Shown here in pieces: positions 54,903 to 64,000 of a DNA stretch of 64,000 nucleotides. The notes under the pieces were generated by a model that was given only the letters and a program-made list of their open reading frames with translations, made no database searches and had not been told where the DNA came from. Source of the stretch: a virus; IMG/VR virus record IMGVR_UViG_3300036770_005983, positions 1-64,000 of that record. One strand, 5' to 3'. Position numbers and translations under genes: made by a program. Every line of letters begins with the position of its first letter. Within the stretch, counting starts at the first letter, position 1.

Positions 54903-54918
54903 AATTTTTCCTTATATA

Positions 54919-56553
54919 TTAACATGTCGAATACTCCCAAGTTATATTATATGTAAAAGTATTTGTATTAATATCTATATCTTGATTTTCTGATTTAATA
55001 TATGTATTATACTCGACATTAGGAAGGCCTAATTTTGTAGGATCCGGTTTGTAGCCGCTAATTTTACTATTAATATCTTTTAATATAGTATTAGGAAAAG
55101 AATATTTAGCAAGACCGGTGGGCGTAGGAAATGTGCCTTGGTAATTTAATGTTCTACTACCAACACTATAACTATTAATAAAGCCATATACTACTGGTCC
55201 TAGTCTACGGCCTATAACCTTAGTTTCTTGATATCTGATCACAGGTAATGTATCCTCTATCGATAATGTTTCTGATAATGTTCCAGTAATTAGTGGCGAT
55301 GGTCTATTGTCGAATCTTCTATTATATGTGATTTTACCATCAAAAGGAAATAGTTGTTCTGATGTAGATATCGGTATATTATTTAATGGTATTGAGCTAA
55401 TACCATTTCTAAATCGTAATGGAATCATACTAATAGCTTGTGTCAAATATCCACTAGCTCTACCCATTAATAATGGTTCTATTATTTTCCATCCACTAAC
55501 AGCATTTCTATATTTAGTTGTAGCAATAGCAGTATTATTAATTTTAAGCCCATTATTGGAACTGTATCCCTCTGGGTTATATCCTGAAACAGGATTTTTA
55601 ATACTATATTGTCCGCTTGGATGAAGAGGATTGGTTCTATGATCTACAAATCCAGCATATACACCAGTAGCAGGTTCTAAACCCTGTACTGAACCATCTA
55701 TTTCTATAGATATTTTATATTGCCTATCTAAAGATACAGTAGCTTTAAAAGTATCAATCCAAGGATCCTCTCCACTCTTTGCTATAAAAGTATCAGTTAT
55801 TTGATAAGATCCGTTACTCTCACTAACATCGACGGATCTTTCCTGATTATACAACGTAAAATGACTTTCTGGAAACATATCGATTAATCCAGAATAATTA
55901 TCTCTATCACGAACCCACTTTTTAGCCCAATGCAACGACCCCGATGGCGATCCAACATTTTTACCAACTGCTCCTATCGTATGAGATACTTTATATGTAG
56001 GAATTGGAATATTAAATGTTCTATCCCAAAACTGATTATCATACAAAGATTCTAAAGTATAGTTATCTGTAACAGATGTAACAAAAGATCCTTCTGTTCT
56101 AGTTATAAGATGACTTCCGCTACCAGAAGTTGGTACTGTAAATACTATTGTATAATTAATAGAATCTGCCCAGTTATTTTCATTTTCAGAAAAAACAATA
56201 CTATCCACAATAGCATAATTACCAGATATTAATGGCTGTGATCCGATAGCTCTCACAGTTAATGATTTATAATTATTTTCTAGTATTTGTGTTTTTAGAC
56301 TATCAGCAGCCTCAAAAAGACCACCAACCGAATAGTCTACCTTGGGGCTTGTCTCACTATACTCTAAAGGATCATAATGGTCTGTTTTTCTTTTAACATA
56401 ACATATTCCTTCCAAAGTAACGGTTTTATCCGACATTAAAAAATCGCCAGCAGATGTCCGAGATTTTGATATATCGAATGAAACTTTTGGGCACGGATAT
56501 CCCTTATTAGAATCGAATTCAAAATCGCCGTATTTAATTATTATTTCTGACAT
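54919..56553 (-). CDS. Tail-region structural protein, paralogue 1 (544 aa)
   Basis: Homologous to the next gene upstream on this strand. Shared phrases: NGSYQITDTF against NGSYSITDTF, DGSVQGL against NGTIQGL, IGAVGKN against ISAVGKA, RFDNRP against GYDSRP, SRTLNYQGTFP against TRTVNYTAILP, and a final aromatic ITWEYS against VIWSYE. Equal lengths and tandem order show a gene duplication. It probably forms part of the tail tip or fibre. No catalytic motif is seen. Confidence 0.6.
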   Translation of the reverse strand: MSEIIIKYGDFEFDSNKGYPCPKVSFDISKSRTSAGDFLMSDKTVTLEGICYVKRKTDHYDPLEYSETSPKVDYSVGGLFEAADSLKTQILENNYKSLTVRAIGSQPLISGNYAIVDSIVFSENENNWADSINYTIVFTVPTSGSGSHLITRTEGSFVTSVTDNYTLESLYDNQFWDRTFNIPIPTYKVSHTIGAVGKNVGSPSGSLHWAKKWVRDRDNYSGLIDMFPESHFTLYNQERSVDVSESNGSYQITDTFIAKSGEDPWIDTFKATVSLDRQYKISIEIDGSVQGLEPATGVYAGFVDHRTNPLHPSGQYSIKNPVSGYNPEGYSSNNGLKINNTAIATTKYRNAVSGWKIIEPLLMGRASGYLTQAISMIPLRFRNGISSIPLNNIPISTSEQLFPFDGKITYNRRFDNRPSPLITGTLSETLSIEDTLPVIRYQETKVIGRRLGPVVYGFINSYSVGSRTLNYQGTFPTPTGLAKYSFPNTILKDINSKISGYKPDPTKLGLPNVEYNTYIKSENQDIDINTNTFTYNITWEYSTC

Positions 56554-56562
56554 ATAAAATAA

Positions 56563-58188
56563 TTATCTAGATTGTATTTCATAAGACCATATTACACTTT
56601 TTTTAAACGTTCCAGAAAACGGATCATGAGTTTCTTTATCCGAAGTTCGCCAACTAGCCACGCTCACTGTAGTAAGAGACGGAGATAATAATTTATTTGG
56701 ATTAAATTTTTCAATGATATTATTTAGACTATCTCGAATAGTAGTAGGTATATGAGAAACCGCAGAACCACTCACAGGTAATATTGCTGTATAATTTACT
56801 GTTCTGGTTGGTAAGGTATATGTGGATATATCCTGTATTATCGGAAACCGTCTGAAAACTGTTTGAGCCACTTTTTCTCTAATACCATAGCTATCGCTAA
56901 TGGTAATTTGTTCTTCAATAGAATTAGTAAATAGGTTTAGTGGTCTAGAATCATATCCAAATGTATAAGTGATACTACCTTCTGTTTTATTATGTTCCAC
57001 ACTAACACTTATCGGATCTGGGTTAATCCAGGATATTCTTCCGTTAAGATTATTTGAAGGACTATTATTAAAATTTTCAAAAATTGGTCCTTGTGGTGGT
57101 AAAAAATTACCACTAGAAAATACTGAAGTTAAAGCTCTTTGATAAAAAGTATTATCTACTAAAAAGGTGTTGAATTGTCCAGAAGCATTGGAGTATGCTA
57201 TATTTCCAGTATGATTATTTGTATCAAAAAAAACTGCTGTTGATGTAGTGTCGATATTCCAATACAAATTGCTATTATTAGTAGGTAAATTCTTTAAGCC
57301 TTGTATTGTACCATTTATAGTAATATTTCTATTAAATTTATCGTCTAATGAGCTAGAAACAGTGAATATTTCTGTAAAAGTAGGAGCAGTTGTTCCGCTG
57401 TACGACTTGAATGTATCGGTTATAGAGTAAGAACCATTAATATCATCTGCTTCTATTGTAGTAGATCTATCTGTTATAGATAAATTAGATAATATATTAA
57501 AAAAGCCAATATCTTTACCTACTAATCCCGTAACACAACTTTTAGCATTATTTAATGCTCCCGCTTCTGTTGCTTTACCAACCGCACTTATTTTGCGCGT
57601 AATAGTATATGGTGTTCTTGATACACCTGTGGGAAAAAATCCTGTAGTTGTTGGATCTTGAATATATTCGCTAGTGTCCGATGATCTTATCGTATACGAA
57701 TTTTCTATATTAGAAACATAAATACCTGATAGGTCTATATATCTCTCATCGCCTATTATGGATTTTTCAATTTGTAAATCAATACTATAATCTAATATTT
57801 GAAGTAAGTATTCGTCTGTTCTATTACTGAATTCTATTTTATTTACTTTAGTTTGTTTTTCAATATCCTTATCAAGTATATTAGTAAATAATTGATTACT
57901 ATTGCAAAGAATTTCTAGCTTCTTATAATCTTCACTAAAAGCTTTTTCCATACCACTAACTAGATTCGAGATGCCGACCCAATTAGTGGGCCCACTACTC
58001 CAATTACCACTATCATTCATTGGTCTATTAAAAGGATCTCTAATTTGTCCTCTAAGAGATATATTAATAGTTTCCCCAATTAGTGATCCGCCTTCTGTTA
58101 AATTAAATGTACTATTAATGGATAGTGTAGGAATAGATAGTCCACTACCCTGAAAATCAAAATTATTATATATGATATTAGTTCCCAT
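56563..58188 (-). CDS. Tail-region structural protein, paralogue 2 (541 aa)
   Basis: The ATG at 58188 follows AGGAATAT at a suitable distance; a GTG at 58194 would add two residues. It is the partner of the gene at 54919-56553 with similar length and shared motifs but different loops, as in subunits that occupy equivalent sites. Beta-rich, no membrane segment, no enzyme motif. Nine bases separate the pair. Confidence 0.6.
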   Translation of the reverse strand: MGTNIIYNNFDFQGSGLSIPTLSINSTFNLTEGGSLIGETINISLRGQIRDPFNRPMNDSGNWSSGPTNWVGISNLVSGMEKAFSEDYKKLEILCNSNQLFTNILDKDIEKQTKVNKIEFSNRTDEYLLQILDYSIDLQIEKSIIGDERYIDLSGIYVSNIENSYTIRSSDTSEYIQDPTTTGFFPTGVSRTPYTITRKISAVGKATEAGALNNAKSCVTGLVGKDIGFFNILSNLSITDRSTTIEADDINGSYSITDTFKSYSGTTAPTFTEIFTVSSSLDDKFNRNITINGTIQGLKNLPTNNSNLYWNIDTTSTAVFFDTNNHTGNIAYSNASGQFNTFLVDNTFYQRALTSVFSSGNFLPPQGPIFENFNNSPSNNLNGRISWINPDPISVSVEHNKTEGSITYTFGYDSRPLNLFTNSIEEQITISDSYGIREKVAQTVFRRFPIIQDISTYTLPTRTVNYTAILPVSGSAVSHIPTTIRDSLNNIIEKFNPNKLLSPSLTTVSVASWRTSDKETHDPFSGTFKKSVIWSYEIQSR

Positions 58189-58213
58189 GTCCACATATTC
58201 CTACTATATATAA

Positions 58214-61200
58214 TTATACTATATCACTATTACCAAAATTAATGCCAGAAGGAACGAACACTTGATTAATATCTACCATAACAGACCACAAACCATTATA
58301 ATCGGAAACGCCACTTGCGAAAATTCCTAGTCTCTGAACATTAATATTATCTCCATCATTTAAAACTGATACTCCAATTGGGGCTTTCGCGCTATAATCC
58401 ACAGTATTGTATCTTTTTTCTGTCACAGTATCGCTACCTAGTTTAACAGTTGTGCGAGTACCGTTAGTGTTTCTATAACTTAAAATAGCTCCTTTTAATT
58501 CGCCAGCAACAGCGCCGTATCCATTCGCGGTATTATTACTAAATACTGCACTATAATTAACAGTATAGTTCCAAACAAAAGTTCTATTATGATCTATCGG
58601 CACGTTAGGATTAGTATCTGATAAGTATTGCAAACTAATAGTGTTATTAATATTAGCGGTGCTACTTGTGTTTTTATGCCAATCGGCCAGTAATTCGCTA
58701 CTCACATCTCCAAGAGTTCTTCCTCTAAGATAAAATCGACTATTTTGGGAAGATCCTTTCCAGTTACTGGTATTTCTTACTAATGCCCCTCCGGCGCTCA
58801 CATGATTATTTCTACATGAGTTAAGAGATACATCATTACCTAATTCTATGCCAACAGTATTATCGGTATTGTCTACTGATTGAGGAAAACGAAATCCTTT
58901 ATTATGAATCCATTTGGCTCCATCCCACACTATCATCAAACCATTGTCTGATGATCCTAGGTTTACATTATTACTATTTGTGGTTGCTAACCTAATAGTT
59001 ACTATTTCGTCAGCAGGATTCGTTACTATATTAAGTGGATGTATACCACTAAATTGATAATCTAGATCAATAGTGTCCAATCCAACATTACCAGCATTAT
59101 CTATAATTTTTAGATATTTATTTATGCTATTAGAACCAGGTAAGGTTTTACCATTGGGTGTTAATTGTAGCTCTTTGGCTCTAATTTTCCCGTCGATAAC
59201 CAATTTACCAGCTTCGTGCCAATACTTTGCATCTGATACAGAAGAAACTTGCCAGTCACTTATTGTTGTATCCACACCAACTCCTAATGCTCCATTATCA
59301 ACAAAATATTGCATACCCTTTTTACTTGATCCTTGACCACTTTCTGCAACGATAAAATAATGACCAGCAGCACCAGCATTATTAAATACAGTATTTATAC
59401 TCTGTGTTGAACCTAAAATAATATTATTAAATGTATTATTAGTACCTTGTTGTAACGTTGTTTCCGCTTGAGACGGAGGTTCTCCTGTTGTGCCGATTGT
59501 CATCGCTTGAACACTAGGATAATATCTCAAACTATTATTACCTGTGGAAGCATAGGTCGAATGAGTAAATAACAAACTATGTCTATCAAAACTCTGACTT
59601 TGTGCAATACCATTATTATTAACTTTTAGAACTGTTCCGGTTAAACTTACTGGTAAAATTAATCCACTAGACACAGTTAATCTATTTAAAAACCCGGAAA
59701 TACCGGTAATATTATAAACTCTAATAGCATTCTGATCTATAATTGTTTTAATCAAATATACAGATTCGTCTCCATCTACTGGAGCTTGTACACCGCTACC
59801 TTTAACCACAAAATCATAACCATAATCACTACCAGGATTATTTAAAAACATTCCACTAGGACTAATAATTAGAATGCGTTCTTCTATGGATTCTGAATCT
59901 AGTAAAAATGTTTCTTGAGAATCTTTGTCTGCTCTTAAATATGTAATTTCTCTAGTACCAGTATTGAATATAATATCTCTGATACCACTACCGATTTGAT
60001 CTGTTACTTTAAATAATAATCCACTATTTTGTCCAGACAAATTAACAGGAAATTGCCAAGTTGCTTCTCCGGAAGCATCTGCTATCAAAGCATATCCCGG
60101 AACTGTTGATAATTTTACTCGTAATCTATCTGTTGTTAGAACACCGCTAACATCTAGTGTGGATCTTGGAGTTGTGGTATTAACGCCTACTCTATTAGTT
60201 GATAGATTTATCATTAAGACTCTATCATTATTAACTCCACCAGCATTACTACTATTAAAATATACGCCCTGTTGATATGTTCCGGTATTAAATACTATTT
60301 TTTCATTATCAAAAAATAATTTATTAAGATTACTACTACCAATTTGTACAGAATTATTGTAATTGCCTTTGATTCCATGTCCTATAGCGATGTGATTAAT
60401 ACCCGAAATATTATTACTGTATCCCAAAACTAAACCACTACCATGAGTACATCTATTATTATTCCCTATAACAGTATTATAATTACCATACAAAGGATTA
60501 TTTATTAGATCTGTTTCATCATTACCATCTTGAAACGCTAAAACATATCCTGTATCATAACCTGCGTATAAATCAGCAAAACACTCTTCGCACGGATCTC
60601 CGCCACCATGTACAACATCATCAAAAGTTGTTTTAACATAATAATCTACAGTATCAGATTGTGTTATAGTGCTATTTACTACTAAGGTAGTAACATAACT
60701 AGAACCGGTATTTTGTTTAATAATACCTAATGGTTCTTCTGTTGTTGGATTAACACCATCTAAAATTGTACGAATATGACAGGCTGTATTTTTTGATGCA
60801 GGAGAGTATAGGCATGTTAGTACTCTGTCTCCGGGGCCGAAATCGTTTATATTTCCGATTATTACAATATTAGTTCCGGATACTCTGCATGGATATCTAA
60901 CTAGTCCAACAGTATTATGATTACCATAAACAATATTCAGTGGTCCATAAACTTCATTATTAGAACCTATAGTAATACCACTAATTATAACTTCGTTCGG
61001 ACCTATAACAATATTACCACTACCGAATATTTGATTTCTTTCGCTTGATGTATTAACTGATAATGAATGACTACCTATAATATCATTATATGATCCTAAA
61101 GTAGAAATATTATTTCCAATAATAAAATTACTATTTCCCAAGTTCTGTATATTATTGCCATCTAAATTAGTATACGAACCCAGAGTATTAGCATTAAGTC

Positions 61201-62767
61201 CTATTACTCTTGATTTGTTACCAACAACTAAAGCTCCACTAGCATTAGAAATCCAGTTATTAATACCGAAAACATTAGTATTAGACATGGCGTTTCCGGC
61301 GGTTCTAGTATCCGTACCAGTAACCGATCCGTCTGTACTAATAACTATTCCGCTGGTATTATTTAAAACTCCAAAAACTAAGTTATTATTACTATCAATA
61401 GGCACATGATTTCTTGGACCTATAATAATATTATTAGCTAGATTACCAGATAAATTATTATTATTTCCAACAATTAAAGATTGTCTAATATTAGATACAA
61501 TATTATTTTGTCCTATAACAACCAGACCAGTTGGAGAAGCATCAAGTGTGCTATTGTTTATGCCGAGTAGTATGCTATCTTGTAGACCGCTAGTGGTTGA
61601 TGTTCCTAATCCTACTATTACAGATTTGAAACTATTTTCTAAATTAATATTACTACCAATATAAATACCACTATTAATACTTCTTGTATTATTAGCTCTA
61701 CCTATATTAATAATATCATTACCACTAACGGATGAACTATTTCCATATACAATGTTGTTAGAACCAGAAATATTAGTATTTGAACCCAATATAATATCAT
61801 TATTTCCACTTAAATTAATATTATTACCTATATAAATATTATTATTTCCAATATTATCTATATTTGTACCAAAACCTATACCAGAATTTCCGACCAACAT
61901 AGATTCTGATACTAGAACTACTAAATTATTTCCGCTAATATTATTATTACTACCTAGAAAAATATTATAGTTACCAGTTGCTTTACACGATGATCCTATA
62001 CCTATGTTTGATAAGCCTGAAATAAAACTATCAACAGAAAATGCTATATTACTTAATCCTGAAACAGAACTATTATTTGATACTATAAGGACTTTATCTC
62101 CACGACCATAATTATTATTACCTATAACTATACCAGTATTATTGACAATATTATTACTATTGCCTAATAAAATATAAGATAATCCACTGGTAATATTATT
62201 GTATCCTATAACATCATAAAAATGTCCAGTAACATTGTTCATTCCACCTAAAACAGTATTAACAAGACTGGATCTAAAAACCTCTTTACTAATTCCCGTA
62301 TGATCTACAGAAAATATTATTTCTCCACTAGTTTGCAAACTAGCTGGATCTAAAATTCTAGATTTAATTTGAGCATAATTAATTGTATTATAGTTGTTAT
62401 CTCTGCCAGCTAAATCTATGGTAACGGGATAACTTCCTGTTTCTGGCGGAGTTTGACTATTATGTATAAATAGTATTCTAACACCAGTAGCACAATTTGT
62501 TTCGTTCTCTATTTTTAATCCGTCGTATGCGCAATCCGTAACAATATGTAGTGCCGCGTCCGGGTTGGTGTTATTAATACCTAAACGACCTTTTGACGCA
62601 TCAAAGTATAGAGCATCTCCCGCTGTTGTACCAGAAACCGCAAAGTCTATATTTAGTCTATTTTGATTAAATACTGTAGGACTACCAGATGTATCAGATA
62701 AAATAATGTCATAAACTTGTCCAGAGCCTATATTTAGTGTTCCAGAAATAACATTAAGATTTGACAT
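58214..62767 (-). CDS. Tail fibre with YadA-like beta-roll repeats (1517 aa)
   Basis: GGAGAAA before the ATG. Residues 58-76 (SKGRLGINNTNPDAALHIV) and again about residues 830-860 (RVGVNTTTPRSTLDVSG) match the motif that starts many phage fibre heads. Residues about 170-640 carry degenerate 13-17-residue repeats around NNxISGxNNIxxGxN, as in trimeric autotransporter heads. The rest is a long beta stalk and a C-terminal region without identified chaperone motif. It is probably a trimeric fibre involved in host binding. Confidence 0.8.
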   Translation of the reverse strand: MSNLNVISGTLNIGSGQVYDIILSDTSGSPTVFNQNRLNIDFAVSGTTAGDALYFDASKGRLGINNTNPDAALHIVTDCAYDGLKIENETNCATGVRILFIHNSQTPPETGSYPVTIDLAGRDNNYNTINYAQIKSRILDPASLQTSGEIIFSVDHTGISKEVFRSSLVNTVLGGMNNVTGHFYDVIGYNNITSGLSYILLGNSNNIVNNTGIVIGNNNYGRGDKVLIVSNNSSVSGLSNIAFSVDSFISGLSNIGIGSSCKATGNYNIFLGSNNNISGNNLVVLVSESMLVGNSGIGFGTNIDNIGNNNIYIGNNINLSGNNDIILGSNTNISGSNNIVYGNSSSVSGNDIINIGRANNTRSINSGIYIGSNINLENSFKSVIVGLGTSTTSGLQDSILLGINNSTLDASPTGLVVIGQNNIVSNIRQSLIVGNNNNLSGNLANNIIIGPRNHVPIDSNNNLVFGVLNNTSGIVISTDGSVTGTDTRTAGNAMSNTNVFGINNWISNASGALVVGNKSRVIGLNANTLGSYTNLDGNNIQNLGNSNFIIGNNISTLGSYNDIIGSHSLSVNTSSERNQIFGSGNIVIGPNEVIISGITIGSNNEVYGPLNIVYGNHNTVGLVRYPCRVSGTNIVIIGNINDFGPGDRVLTCLYSPASKNTACHIRTILDGVNPTTEEPLGIIKQNTGSSYVTTLVVNSTITQSDTVDYYVKTTFDDVVHGGGDPCEECFADLYAGYDTGYVLAFQDGNDETDLINNPLYGNYNTVIGNNNRCTHGSGLVLGYSNNISGINHIAIGHGIKGNYNNSVQIGSSNLNKLFFDNEKIVFNTGTYQQGVYFNSSNAGGVNNDRVLMINLSTNRVGVNTTTPRSTLDVSGVLTTDRLRVKLSTVPGYALIADASGEATWQFPVNLSGQNSGLLFKVTDQIGSGIRDIIFNTGTREITYLRADKDSQETFLLDSESIEERILIISPSGMFLNNPGSDYGYDFVVKGSGVQAPVDGDESVYLIKTIIDQNAIRVYNITGISGFLNRLTVSSGLILPVSLTGTVLKVNNNGIAQSQSFDRHSLLFTHSTYASTGNNSLRYYPSVQAMTIGTTGEPPSQAETTLQQGTNNTFNNIILGSTQSINTVFNNAGAAGHYFIVAESGQGSSKKGMQYFVDNGALGVGVDTTISDWQVSSVSDAKYWHEAGKLVIDGKIRAKELQLTPNGKTLPGSNSINKYLKIIDNAGNVGLDTIDLDYQFSGIHPLNIVTNPADEIVTIRLATTNSNNVNLGSSDNGLMIVWDGAKWIHNKGFRFPQSVDNTDNTVGIELGNDVSLNSCRNNHVSAGGALVRNTSNWKGSSQNSRFYLRGRTLGDVSSELLADWHKNTSSTANINNTISLQYLSDTNPNVPIDHNRTFVWNYTVNYSAVFSNNTANGYGAVAGELKGAILSYRNTNGTRTTVKLGSDTVTEKRYNTVDYSAKAPIGVSVLNDGDNINVQRLGIFASGVSDYNGLWSVMVDINQVFVPSGINFGNSDIV
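60848..62260 (-). repeat. Coding repeats of the beta-roll fibre region
   Basis: Degenerate in-frame repeats, each with an (I/V)-x-x-G-x-N and N-x-x-S-G pattern, e.g. NIYIGNNINLSG, DIILGSNTNISG, NIVYGNSSSVSG. They encode stacked strands and turns. They are not a nucleotide-level tandem repeat of fixed unit and not a CRISPR array. Confidence 0.75.
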
Positions 62768-62781
62768 TAAATTTCTCCATA

Positions 62782-64000
62782 TTATGATTGTTGAATATCT
62801 ATTCCATCAAAATTATTAGCAAAAGAAGACAATGCTTCATTTATACGACTACTAATTGTTCTTTGTAGTCCTGGTTCTATAGCAGCAAGAGCTTCGGCTC
62901 CTGTAATAACTACCTGAATTGGTGGTAATGGTGCTAGTTGCATAGTTATAATTTCTGGAATCCTAATAGAAGACAATTGGGTAATAAAAGTATTAAAAGC
63001 TGATGTAAATCTTGATAATCCATCAATATTATTTACACCGCCGCCAATATTCTGATTATTTCTTTGTAAATTGACTCCAATTTGTTGTAATGTATTTCCA
63101 AATTGATTTAGTGTCTGATTAGCGCCCATTAATATACCATTAAATACTTGTAGTTGCCTAGAAATATTGTCAAATTGCTGAGCATATCCATAAGATTGCG
63201 ACAGGTTACTAGTTTGGCCGCCTCGTCTTAGATAAGCAATTCCACCATTGCTATATGGTATTGCGCTATCTCCATTATTTATAGCTCTCAACAAGGGCAG
63301 ATTTTGTTGTGTTGCTTGGCGATTAATAACAAACTCGCCGGGAGTAAGCATAGCAGGAACAGTATCCGTACCCTTTGGTTTATAATCGATTAACATACCA
63401 TTATTAGCATAAACCATTCCTCCTTTATTAAATCCATAAATTTTCATAGCAGCACGAAGAGCATCAGACCCGCCCAAATTATGAAATAAGTTACTACCTA
63501 TCAATTGAACGAGCGTAGCGAATACCTCCTGAGGATTTTTTAATAACTGCTCTTTGTTATAAATTCCTATAGTATTGGTTTTTTCTGATGGTTGTTGTGT
63601 TTTTTTATCCTCAACTTCTCCACCATCCTCATAGTTATGTGGAGTAACCCTGATGCGAGCATTAGCTTTTTCTAAACTGTTGATAAATTGACTTATAGGA
63701 GCAACCCCAGAGATATTCTGCATAAATTGTCTAGGAGTTGTTGCTGCTATGAGAGCATGGCCATATTCGTGCCTTAATAATGGTGTATCAACCATTTTTC
63801 CAGGAACATATATTGTTCCAGGATCTGTTCCTAGACCAGATGTCTCAAATTCCGCGCCAGCTCCCTTTTGTTTAAGTCTACTCTGATTAATATTGATTCT
63901 TACAGATTTCAATGCTGTAAAACCCATAGCTAATTTTTGTTGTCCAGCTTCTCCCGTAGTATAAGGAATTAAGCTTCTATACATTCCACCAAGTGCTTGT
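62782..64000 (-). CDS. Tape-measure protein, C-terminal part (cut at window edge)
   Basis: The frame stays open to the window end, so the protein continues upstream. KGTDTVPAMLTPGEFVINRQA is the motif commonly seen near the C-terminus of phage tape-measure proteins, and GFNKGGMVYANNG and GGIAYLRRGG are its Gly-rich companions. Residues RHEYGHALIA (nt 63757-63771 for HEYGH) form a zincin-type HExxH motif, so this part may carry a metalloprotease or a decayed one. A helical C-terminus follows. It is the most upstream tail gene seen in this arm. Confidence 0.82.
   Translation of the reverse strand, partial: QALGGMYRSLIPYTTGEAGQQKLAMGFTALKSVRININQSRLKQKGAGAEFETSGLGTDPGTIYVPGKMVDTPLLRHEYGHALIAATTPRQFMQNISGVAPISQFINSLEKANARIRVTPHNYEDGGEVEDKKTQQPSEKTNTIGIYNKEQLLKNPQEVFATLVQLIGSNLFHNLGGSDALRAAMKIYGFNKGGMVYANNGMLIDYKPKGTDTVPAMLTPGEFVINRQATQQNLPLLRAINNGDSAIPYSNGGIAYLRRGGQTSNLSQSYGYAQQFDNISRQLQVFNGILMGANQTLNQFGNTLQQIGVNLQRNNQNIGGGVNNIDGLSRFTSAFNTFITQLSSIRIPEIITMQLAPLPPIQVVITGAEALAAIEPGLQRTISSRINEALSSFANNFDGIDIQQS

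Noticed and set aside
60848-62260. CRISPR-like or tandem DNA repeat
   Set aside because: Periodicity is at protein level only; units vary in length and sequence and lie inside one open frame.
1-64000. tRNA, rRNA, integrase or insertion sequence
   Set aside because: No cloverleaf with CCA-type ends, rRNA segment, integrase motif or transposase was noticed by eye; small tRNAs with introns could be missed without a covariance search.

Overview
This is a 64 kb AT-rich piece of a large, lytic-type double-stranded DNA tailed phage. The evidence is a tape-measure C-terminus, long tail or fibre genes, a complete phage replication and nucleotide-metabolism set, and dense packing with many ATGA-type overlaps. 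I saw no tRNA or rRNA gene, integrase, terminase, portal or major capsid gene, so this is only part of the genome. The host is a Gram-negative-type bacterium at best guess. One membrane protein with a YfaP/DUF2135-like domain has an N-terminus that reminds me of planctomycete proteins, which is a weak host hint. No stretch longer than 300 bases lacks a gene.

Layout. Bases 1-40.6 kb are read rightward and 40.6-64 kb leftward; the two arms converge with an 8-base 3' overlap. (1) 0-7.9 kb: a papain-like cysteine protease interrupted by a LAGLIDADG intein, four small membrane proteins, two fibre-like proteins with a shared N-terminus, a paralogue of the protease that has lost its catalytic residues, and a repetitive beta-rich protein. 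(2) 7.9-13.4 kb: first sugar cluster (GT-A glycosyltransferases, FkbM-, TylF- and class-I methyltransferases, a 2-oxoglutarate oxygenase). (3) 13.4-17.1 kb: dCMP deaminase, class I ribonucleotide reductase (beta then alpha), MazG-like pyrophosphohydrolase. (4) 17.2-31.7 kb: PhoH, HNH nuclease, small zinc-ribbon and unknown proteins, RecA/UvsX, DnaB-like helicase, DnaG-like primase, dNMP kinase, RecB/Cas4-like nuclease, a DnaE-type DNA polymerase III alpha split into two genes around a DnaQ-like exonuclease, and SSB with its own promoter and hairpin. (5) 31.8-37.8 kb: second sugar cluster (GT4 enzymes, a nucleotidyltransferase-like protein). (6) 37.8-40.6 kb: a Vsr-like homing nuclease, a putative Rad52-like annealing protein, a zinc ribbon and the YfaP-like membrane protein. 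(7) 40.6-64 kb, minus strand: a Cys-rich small protein, a 2730-residue protein, large structural proteins including a tandem paralogous pair, a 1517-residue fibre with YadA-like repeats, and the tape-measure C-terminus.

How it works together. The deaminase, reductase, MazG-like enzyme and dNMP kinase make and clean the dNTP pool. Helicase, primase, split polymerase, proofreading exonuclease, SSB and recombinases replicate the genome. The two sugar clusters probably build a modified glycan on virion, host surface or DNA; the target cannot be read from sequence. The right arm builds the tail and host-recognition apparatus.

Most noteworthy: (a) the intein sits three residues after the active-site Asn of the protease, so the enzyme can work only after splicing; (b) the polymerase alpha subunit is split just after its third catalytic Asp, and the N-terminal gene is also broken in frame inside the PHP HxH motif by what looks like eight extra bases carrying two stop codons and forming a perfect hairpin; (c) about half of the TTGACA hexamers in the left arm have a well spaced near-consensus -10 box, two of them perfect, which implies host sigma70-type transcription of phage genes; (d) an HEYGH zincin motif lies in the tape-measure C-terminal region.
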